From the NCBI GenBank assembly GCA_017590115.1, contig JAGGNK010007559.1:570076-634075 (forward strand): a stretch of 64,000 nt of DNA. The letters run 5' to 3'. Both the position numbers and the translations under genes were made by a program. Source of the DNA: Montifringilla adamsi (lineage: Eukaryota; Chordata; Aves; Passeriformes; Passeridae). Positions 57,188 to 64,000 of the stretch are shown piece by piece (the first letter of the stretch is position 1; each line of letters begins with the position of its first letter). Under the pieces are notes generated by a model. The model was not told the origin of the DNA. It did not search any database and saw nothing but the letters and a program-made list of their open reading frames with translations.

Positions 57188-60100
57188 GCTCAGGAGCCTA
57201 AGAGGAGGGAGAGGGCCCTTCAGCCTCACCCTCACCTTTGCCCAGCTCTTCCATCAGGGGTTTTTTCTTCAAGCAAACGCAGAGCCCTCGTGAGACCTGC
57301 TGGAACTCGTGTCTGGATAGGCTGGACCAATAACGCAGTGAAACCCGCTCCAAACTGCCAGCAGCTCCTGGATTTCCTCCCTGGCTTCTCTCCATCCTCT
57401 TCTGGAGCCGTGCCCTGTGTGGGGGTGGTCGATGCCATGCTCTGGGGGCACTGGGGCTGCCGGGGTGTCAGGCTGGCCGGTTTCGAGCCAGGCTTCACTG
57501 CCTGCAGGTCTCTCTGCTTTGAAACAGCAGATGCCAAGGGCTGCAGCTCCCTGGCCACAGGGGTATGGAGCTGCCAGGGACAGTCTTACACCTGGGAGAG
57601 TCTCTTCTGGGCTTCCTGTGGATCTGTCTCTGAGCCATGGGGAACTGCAAGTCAATCCAAATGAGGCAGCTGCTGCTCCCAGCCCTCAGGGTTGTGGAGA
57701 GCAGCTGCATTTGGGGGTTTTTCAGGGTACGCTCAGCCCAGCCACCCCCCTGGGCGAGGTCATTTCCAATGATGGGAAACCCACAGCATTTCTGTTGGGG
57801 TTTCCAGTTGATAGGGAAACATTGTTTACATTTTTTCTTAAGGATTTTTTTTTTTCATGAGGGAGGGAAATAACCCCAGTCTAAGATAGGTGAAGTCCTG
57901 GATGCCACTAACAGAACAGGTGGCAGAGATGCTTTTTTTTGGAGGGTGTTTCCTTTCTGCTGGAGGAAAGTCCTGCCTTGAAAGCCAGCAGGATCCACCA
58001 GCTTCTCTGCAGTGACTTGACTTCCAGAAGAACATGAATTTCTGGGCAGCCCAGGGAACCCCCACACCACTCCTGTACCTCATCCTGGCATTGCCAGCAT
58101 CTCCACCTCCTGCTCAGCAGGTTCCAGGCACTCACAGGAACTGAGCTGGGGAATATTTTTTAAGCCTTGCAGAATGTGTGAACCCTTCCAGCAGCAGGTG
58201 CGTTGCTGCTGGGGCTGCCAGGACACCCAGGACTGCTGCTCCCTGGGTTAGACCCACTCTGATCGTTCATGGTTTTCTCCAGAATGCTCAGAAGCTGGTC
58301 AAGGTCACCTGCATAGGTGGTTTGGAGTGGTGGGAAGGGAGGGGAGGGGGAGAAGGGCTATGACCAGTGGGTCCCTCAAGCTGCTGTTCCCCAAGGAACC
58401 AGAGCAGCCGTTCACCTTCCCCTGACCATCCCAGCAGCTGGGGTGCTCCTTTTGGCTTGTAATGGCACCCACTAATGGCTTTTCCACTGCAGTGTTTTCC
58501 CTGCTGCAGATTTGTCCTAGAAGCCAAAATTAGCAGCAGTTCAGGCAGAGTTTAGTAGCATTCGAGGTCATTTTCGTTCTGTTGATGCTGAGTCCATTTC
58601 TCGGAGGTGATGAACAGCTGGCAGCTGCCCCTCCCTGCATGGTTCTGATGCCTCCACCTGACCAGCAGGTCACTGCTTAGGGCGTCCCCAGGTGACTGAG
58701 CTGGCACCAGGGCAGGCATTTCCCTTTGCCCCAGGCAGGGCCACTCACAGGAGTGTGGGTCCTTGGACCATACTGGGGGTGCAGGTACTTGTGACCCCCT
58801 GAGGCAGCAGCCCCCCATGGCGGTGGCTGCTGCCACTGCCTGGCAGTGGGGTCACTCTCAGATGATGCCAAAATGTCACAGTCTGTGCAGTTTGCCTTCT
58901 ACTGTAACTTTGCCAAACGAGCCCCAAGGAAGCATTGGCTGTGTCAGCAGCAAGCAGGGTGTGTGCTGTGCCCGTGTACCAGGGGTGCCAGTGCTTTGTG
59001 AGAAGAACCAAGGGCTCTGGGAGCGTGGGGTGACGCTCTCAGCCGCACACCAAACATTTACTACTAGGCCTTTGCAAATCCAAACTGATAACAATGTGCC
59101 TTTTGGACCGTCCTTATCTCAGCCTTGTCTGTGGCACCGCTGCCACCACAGGTTTGTGCCTATGCAAAGCAGAGTGGTCACAGGGTCTTGGGGACACGGT
59201 GACACCAGTGGGGAGAGGTGTCCTGGTCCCCAGTGGGACACCTGCTGTCGTGCAGAGCCCTGCTGAGCAATGCCCCCAAGAGGGGAAGCTGGCCAGGCAG
59301 GGATGCTCTTGTTTGCAGCAAGAGGATGTGTGGATTGGTTTCTCCAAGGGGGAGAAAATCATCTGAAGATGCTCCAAGGAGGGGCCAGGCCCCAAGGGTG
59401 GGGCTGTGACAGCAGGTGAAGTGCTGGCTGCACTTCACAGCAGCTCTGGGCTGGCTGCTCTCTCCAGAGCCTCTATCCCACGGGTTTCTTCCTGCAGGGC
59501 CTGGCTCCTGCCTCCTGCTCGGGCAAAGGGGACACGTGTCCCAGCAGCGGGCAGCCCCTCCATCACCCAGCCTTCCCAGGCACGTCCCCTCTAGCAGCAC
59601 AGGACTCTGCTGTCACCACTTGCTATTGTGCCTTTTGCTCACCAGCTGGTTCAATTCCAAAGGTCTAACGATGGTGAAAATGATAATCCAGGATTTTTTT
59701 CTGGCCCTCTCACTCTACATTTCTTCCCCAGCCCCTTTCTCACTTGGTGTTCTGGGATCTTGGCTCACCCAGCAGCTGGGGGGGTTGAGTGTGTGGTTCC
59801 CACTGGGGTTTGCTTCCCAAAGATAGATCCTGTGAGTAATTTACTGGAATCTTTGGTGGACAGGGGTTAGAAGACCCCTGGTCGGTGCAGACCCTGGTTA
59901 TGTACCATTAGGATTCAAGTTCTACCTTTTTTTATTCCTTTTTTTTTGTTTTTGAGTTTGCTGCTATGGGTTGGCATGTTCAGCCGGGTGTCAGACAGGC
60001 AATTAAAGGTTTGTCACTTGTCATTTTCTAAGGGGTTTCCGATGTGGAAAGTCCTGCGGTATTTGTATAGTGAATGGATATTTTCCCCAGGCGTAATCTG

Positions 60101-60750
60101 GTTAAGCATCCTTGTTGTTTTCCATTGGACTGGAAGAGGTGGCCGATTCAGCCATCATCCCGAGAAACTGAGTCTATTTTTATATATATATTTTGTACCA
60201 AAAAAAATTTTCCCAGGAGTACACGGAGGGATGGAGATAGTTTAGGGGTTTGGTTTGTGTTGAGTTTCTAGGCTGTGTGTGATAAGCTCCAGAGCCAGGA
60301 GAAAGGTTTTACTATCAAATTTGAGATAGGTGAATACAAACAATTGTTCTTATAACTTGTGCCAGTCAGTGCTCTGATTTGTACGTTTTAATTAAAGAGA
60401 GAGCCAAATCGGTCCTGTATGACACTTATAATTGCTTTAAACTGCAGCTGTTTGTTTGCTTTTATTTTCTGAGAACAAAAGTCGGGGATGTTATTGCCCT
60501 GGGAAAGCATGAGTGCTGTGGGAGCAGGACCAGCTCCCCACGCAGCACCCCCATCCCTCCCAGCCCACATTCCTTGTGCAGTTTTCCGGTGCTCCTGGAC
60601 ACTAACGCTAGTGTAGCCCCCCAGCTCTAGGCTGCTTTTAATTTATTTGCAGGAAAACACTAGGAAATGCTTACGTCGGGTGGGGGGTTTTGTATGACTT
60701 TTCCACACTTCTTTTCTAGCATATCATTAAATATTTTTTTAAACTTTTCA
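57188..60750 (+). other. CBX2: Probable CBX2 3' UTR
   Basis: About 3.5 kb with lower GC than the flanks, becoming U-rich toward the end (TATATATATATTTTGTACC near 60,182). Possible poly(A) signals are ATTAAA at about 60,391 and 60,726. I favour the last because the sequence turns into a CpG island soon after. A let-7-type seed match lies at 58,076-58,082. No other coding frame is supported. Confidence 0.55.
58076..58082 (+). promoter_or_regulatory. Candidate let-7 site (TACCTCA) in CBX2 3' UTR
   Basis: TACCTCA pairs with let-7 seed positions 2-7 and has A opposite position 1 (7mer-A1). One such match is expected by chance every 16 kb or so, so this is suggestive only. Confidence 0.3.
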
Positions 60751-61059
60751 GCCTCGTGTGGTCACTGCTCCGGAGAGCTCCCGTCCCCCTCCGTACCCCC
60801 GGCACCGCCTGGGGCCGGCCCCTCTCCGAGGCACCGTGTTCCCGGCCCGGGATGCGGCGGGGCCCGGGGCTGGGGATGTGCGAGGCTGGGACCGGAGCCG
60901 GGAAACCAGAACGGTGAAACCGCAGCGCTTTCCCTGCGGGGCTCCATGCCGGACGCAGCCCCTCCGGCCCCGGGCTCCGCTGCGGCTGGAGCTGCCCCTG
61001 CACCGTGAGCGGAGCTCAGGTGCCTCCGCCCGCACCTGCGGGACCGGGACAGGGGGCGG

Positions 61060-61190
61060 GCCGGGACGGGGATAGGGAGCAGGACAAGGACCGGGACCGG
61101 ACCGGGGAGCGGGACAGAGAGTGAGCCAGGGACCGGGACAAGGAGCGGGACAGGGAGCGGGCCGGGAGCGGGACAGGAGCGGGCCGGGCC
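61060..61190. repeat. GC-rich minisatellite (GGGACMGGGAGC-like)
   Basis: Degenerate 6- and 12-base units such as GGGACCGGGACAAGGAGC and GGGACAGGGAGC. Prone to G-quadruplex formation on the plus strand. Confidence 0.75.
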
Positions 61191-61262
61191 CGGGGCTCGC
61201 CAGGCCGGGCTGGCCTGCGGAGGGCGCTGCGCGGCCGCGGAAGGGCGCGGGCAGCGGCCCCG

Positions 61263-61275
61263 NNNNNNNNNNNNN
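61263..61275. other. Assembly gap (13 N)
   Basis: Run of N inside the CpG island, presumably unsequenced GC-rich DNA. The true length is unknown. Confidence 0.99.
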
Positions 61276-62953
61276 GGGCGGGAGCCGAGCCCCGCCAGCC
61301 GAACGCCCCCGGCCCGGCCCCAACCCCGGCCGCCCGCGGGGCCCCGCGGCCCGTGTGAACGGGCCCCCCCGCCGGGCCGGCGGAGAAAGGCGCCATTGTG
61401 CGGCCCTTCCTCCCGCTCCTCCCGGAGCTGGCAGCTCCCGCGGCGCGGGGTCTGCGCCCCACCCGCCCGAGCAGAAAAAGGAGGTTAATGAGGACACGGC
61501 TTCAAAAACCCCATGGAGCCCCCAACCCCCGCCTGGGCGCGTCCGCACACAAAGGCCGGGCTCGACGGGCAGGGAGCGCCGCGGCCCGACCCGTCGGAAG
61601 GGCGGAGCACGCGGGCCCGGCCCGGTACCGGCCGGCGTCGTGGCGGCGGCCCCAGCGCCGTTTCTCGGACCGGAGCCGTTCACAGCGGCCGCCACGGCCC
61701 CCTGAGGGCACCGCGGGACCCCCGAGGGGGCGCCCAGAGCGGCGACATCCGAGGCCGGGGAGCCCCCACCTGCCCCCAGCCCCGTCGGGTCCCGGCCCCA
61801 GCTGTTCCCCGGGAGGGATCGGGCTGCAGGGTCACCCACCCCCAGCGCACCCCACGGAACTCCCAGGCACCCCAGGACCACAAAGGGAAGCCAGACACGT
61901 TTCTATTTACAAAGTATATATTTAAACTGACATAAAAAGCAGGTCTCATATGGACATTCACGGCTGGCAGAAGACACGTAGTTAAGCTTCACTTCTGAGA
62001 CTGAGATTTAGCCAAATCGTTTTTGTACAAGTCTTAAATAATTCACACGCACCGCCCGCACACACACACACACGCAGAGTACACGTCTATGTACAGACAC
62101 ACAGTTACACCCACAGGTACGGTTTGCTCCAGGTGTGTCGGACACACGGACGCGGCGCTGGAGCGGGGCAGGAGCGGCTCCGGGCTCTTTGCAAAGGGAA
62201 GGATCCTCCGGCCTCGGCGGCAGCAGGAGCACAAACAGCTCAACCCCCTCCTCATCCTCCAACAACACCGTGTCAGCACCGGAACCAACGCATCGGCTCT
62301 TCGTACAAACCAAGTTAAAAATCTCAATTTTACAAAATATGTAAAAACAAAAAAAATAAAAAAGAAAGGAAAAACAAACTGGGAACTGTCGGACACGATG
62401 GCTCCCTTTGCACAGCCAATCCAGCATCCTGCCAGGCACCTCATGGGTCCCAAAAGGATGGGGAAGGGGACCAGGCAAGGTGAAGCTGCTGAAGGGCCCT
62501 GGAGCAGAGATGCCCCTTGCCCAGCCCATGCGAGCTCCCTGGGCCAGGAGCTGCAAAGACAAGGGGCCCTGGCTCAGTCCCAGCCCTCAGGCACTGCCGG
62601 GCTTGTGCTTCCCATCCGACTGCTGCCCAGACAGAGCAAGGTGTGAGGACAGGGCCACCTGCCCCACCTCACCCTGCCACAGCCCGGCCCAGGCTCCCTC
62701 CCCTGCCCGGGGTGGCCGAGCTGGGGGAGCAGCAGAGCAGGGGCACCCCCAGCCCCCCAACCTGCTGCAGCTTGTCCAGAGCCCCGAGACCCTCCCTGCC
62801 CCAGCCAGGGAGGAATCTCAGCTCTGCAGCTCAGCCCTGGAGGAATCCCATGGGCAAATCCAGCACAAAATCCACCCGAGGCAGCAGGGCTGCCCCGCAC
62901 AGGAATATTTCACCTCTTGGCTATTGTTTAACCACCGTAAGGAAAGGGAAACA

Positions 62954-62959
62954 TTTATT
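62954..62959 (-). terminator. Candidate poly(A) signal (minus strand AATAAA)
   Basis: TTTATT on the plus strand, in the probable minus-strand 3' UTR. A possible alternative cleavage site. Confidence 0.3.
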
Positions 62960-63739
62960 GTCTCTGAATGCATAAAGGTGACCCTGGGATTTGTCAGGGA
63001 TGTGGATATTAGAAAACACTTTATCAGGAGTCTTCCAGCAATCTGAAGTAAACTGTGAATGGGAATAAAAATAATAATAATCCACTTTCTGTAGCAGAAT
63101 AAAGTAACTAAATATGGGCAGTGAGATGTTCCGTCCCCAACCTCTCTGGCATTTCAGGAATGTAAACAGAGGGGGGTTTTGTTGGGGTTTTTTGTTTTTA
63201 GTGGGTGGGGGAACAGAATCAAGCGACCAGACAAAATGAAAACAGATATACTCAGCTCAGTCCCATCTCCCACAACTGCTACGACAACTCTATTAAAGTG
63301 CATTTCAGTATCACCCCTCAGGAACCTTACACACACAAACTCCTCTCCTCCGCAAGAAAAGGGAATTCAAGTTAATACTCCAACACTTTTAGCCTTTTTA
63401 TGGATTTCTGCTTTTCTCCGCCCCGACTTTGTAGCAACATGACTTTTTTTGTTAGACTGGAAACACCCCATCCCCAACAACACTGTGAATTCAAGTGCTC
63501 ACGTCAACTGTCAAGGGCAACAGTCCTGGACACAGCACACTTGATTGTACAAGCAACACCTTAAATCACAATCAAGAAATCCGGGCACTTCGCCCTCCGA
63601 GGGAGCAACATGTCCCCCTCCACCATCCATAGCATCATATGAAAAATAATAGTTAAAAAAAACCAGCACATACTTAGCTATGAACACTGTTATGTACACC
63701 GGCTCCTGCGGCAGATGCGTGAACTCGTTAGTTCTCAGT

Positions 63740-63745
63740 TTTATT
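63740..63745 (-). terminator. Candidate poly(A) signal (minus strand AATAAA)
   Basis: The minus strand reads GGACAATAAAACTGAG, a good canonical signal context. It would give a short 3' UTR form. Confidence 0.35.
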
Positions 63746-63807
63746 GTCCTTTCTAGGAGCAACTGAGCAGTCACTGTTGTCTCCATTTAAATAAAACAAC
63801 TCAGAGT

Positions 63808-63840
63808 TGAAATATATATATATAGATATATATATATAAG
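63808..63840. repeat. (TA)n microsatellite
   Basis: ATATATATATA runs interrupted by one G, in the probable minus-strand 3' UTR. Confidence 0.85.
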
Positions 63841-64000
63841 CATTTTTTCTTAAATAACATATTTACATCTAATAGAAAATATAACTCTAGAGATAATCTT
63901 TCCAACGAAATGTAAGACGTGAAAAAAAAAAAACAAAACAACAAAACAAAAGAATGAGTTAATGAATTTAGGACAGTTTCTAAATTCTCTCCAGGACCAA

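Larger units (their letters stand above)
60750..61860. promoter_or_regulatory. Orphan CpG island between convergent gene ends
   Basis: Extremely GC- and CG-dense DNA immediately downstream of the likely CBX2 3' end. It has a GGGACCGGGACAAGGAGC-type minisatellite at about 61,060-61,190 and a 13-base N gap at 61,263-61,275. GCGCCATTGTG at about 61,390 loosely resembles a YY1 core. The frames that stay open through it on both strands are due to GC content. It may be a promoter for an unannotated RNA or an intergenic Polycomb or CTCF type island. Confidence 0.5.
61885..64000 (-). other. Probable 3' UTR of a minus-strand gene (CBX8 or CBX4)
   Basis: Composition switches from CpG island to A-rich (U-rich on the minus strand) DNA with 3'-UTR character. 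Minus-strand poly(A) signals AATAAA occur at 63,745-63,740 and 62,959-62,954. The variant AATATA near 61,920, followed by a GTGTCTGG-type GU-rich element, would give a final end near 61,890. No coding frame of a chromobox C-terminus occurs before the right edge, so the CDS must lie outside. Synteny (CBX2 + then CBX8 - and CBX4 -) makes CBX8 first choice. Confidence 0.45.

Noticed and set aside
60748..61881. Minus-strand 377-codon frame across the CpG island
   Set aside because: Runs through 13 N bases of unknown content and a GC-rich minisatellite. It has no chromobox similarity, so it is not the C-terminus of CBX8 or CBX4.

Overview
The window looks like a bird chromosome, most likely a passerine microchromosome. 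It is GC-rich and minisatellite-rich. It carries 3'-end copies of the avian CR1 retrotransposon and a solo LTR of a kind I associate with songbird class II endogenous retroviruses. It also holds two spliced vertebrate genes whose proteins can be read exon by exon. Their order, ENPP7(+) then CBX2(+), matches human 17q25, where RBFOX3 (-) lies to the left and CBX8/CBX4 (-) to the right. Species assignment is inference. Layout: positions 1-41,094 hold no coding exon that I can support. This flank is GC-rich sequence with many minisatellites, long A or T homopolymers, several CpG-rich patches and about fifteen short AT-rich islands full of TAATTA-like motifs that resemble conserved regulatory elements. 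A strong CpG island at about 20.5-21.35 kb carries a good minus-strand splice donor. By synteny it could be a first exon or promoter of RBFOX3 or a non-coding RNA. From 41,137 to 46,018 lies a complete five-exon ENPP7 (alkaline sphingomyelinase) encoding 457 aa, with all zinc and nucleophile residues present and one GC-AG intron. Its first intron contains a 387-bp solo LTR with a perfect 6-bp target duplication, a CR1 3' end and a decayed CR1-like reverse transcriptase fragment. From 46.0 to 52.2 kb is intergenic DNA with a 120-bp tandem duplication, a CR1 copy and a GC-rich minisatellite. From about 52.25 kb a large CpG island leads into CBX2 (53,238-57,187, five exons, 535 aa), a Polycomb PRC1 chromodomain protein with chromodomain, AT-hook, Ser-rich acidic tract and C-terminal RING1-binding box. 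Its 3' UTR probably runs to about 60.75 kb. From about 60.75 to 61.85 kb is an orphan CpG island containing a 13-base N gap. From about 61.9 kb to the right edge the DNA reads like the 3' UTR of a minus-strand gene whose coding part lies outside the window, probably CBX8 or CBX4. The two proteins do unrelated jobs: gut lumen sphingomyelin digestion (ENPP7) and H3K27me3 reading and chromatin compaction in the nucleus (CBX2). They are neighbours by old synteny, not by pathway. I found no CRISPR array, tRNA, rRNA or bacterial-type system, and no convincing new gene system. The most useful leads are the ENPP7 GC-AG intron and coding repeat, the candidate minus-strand promoter at 20.9 kb and the orphan island between CBX2 and its convergent neighbour.
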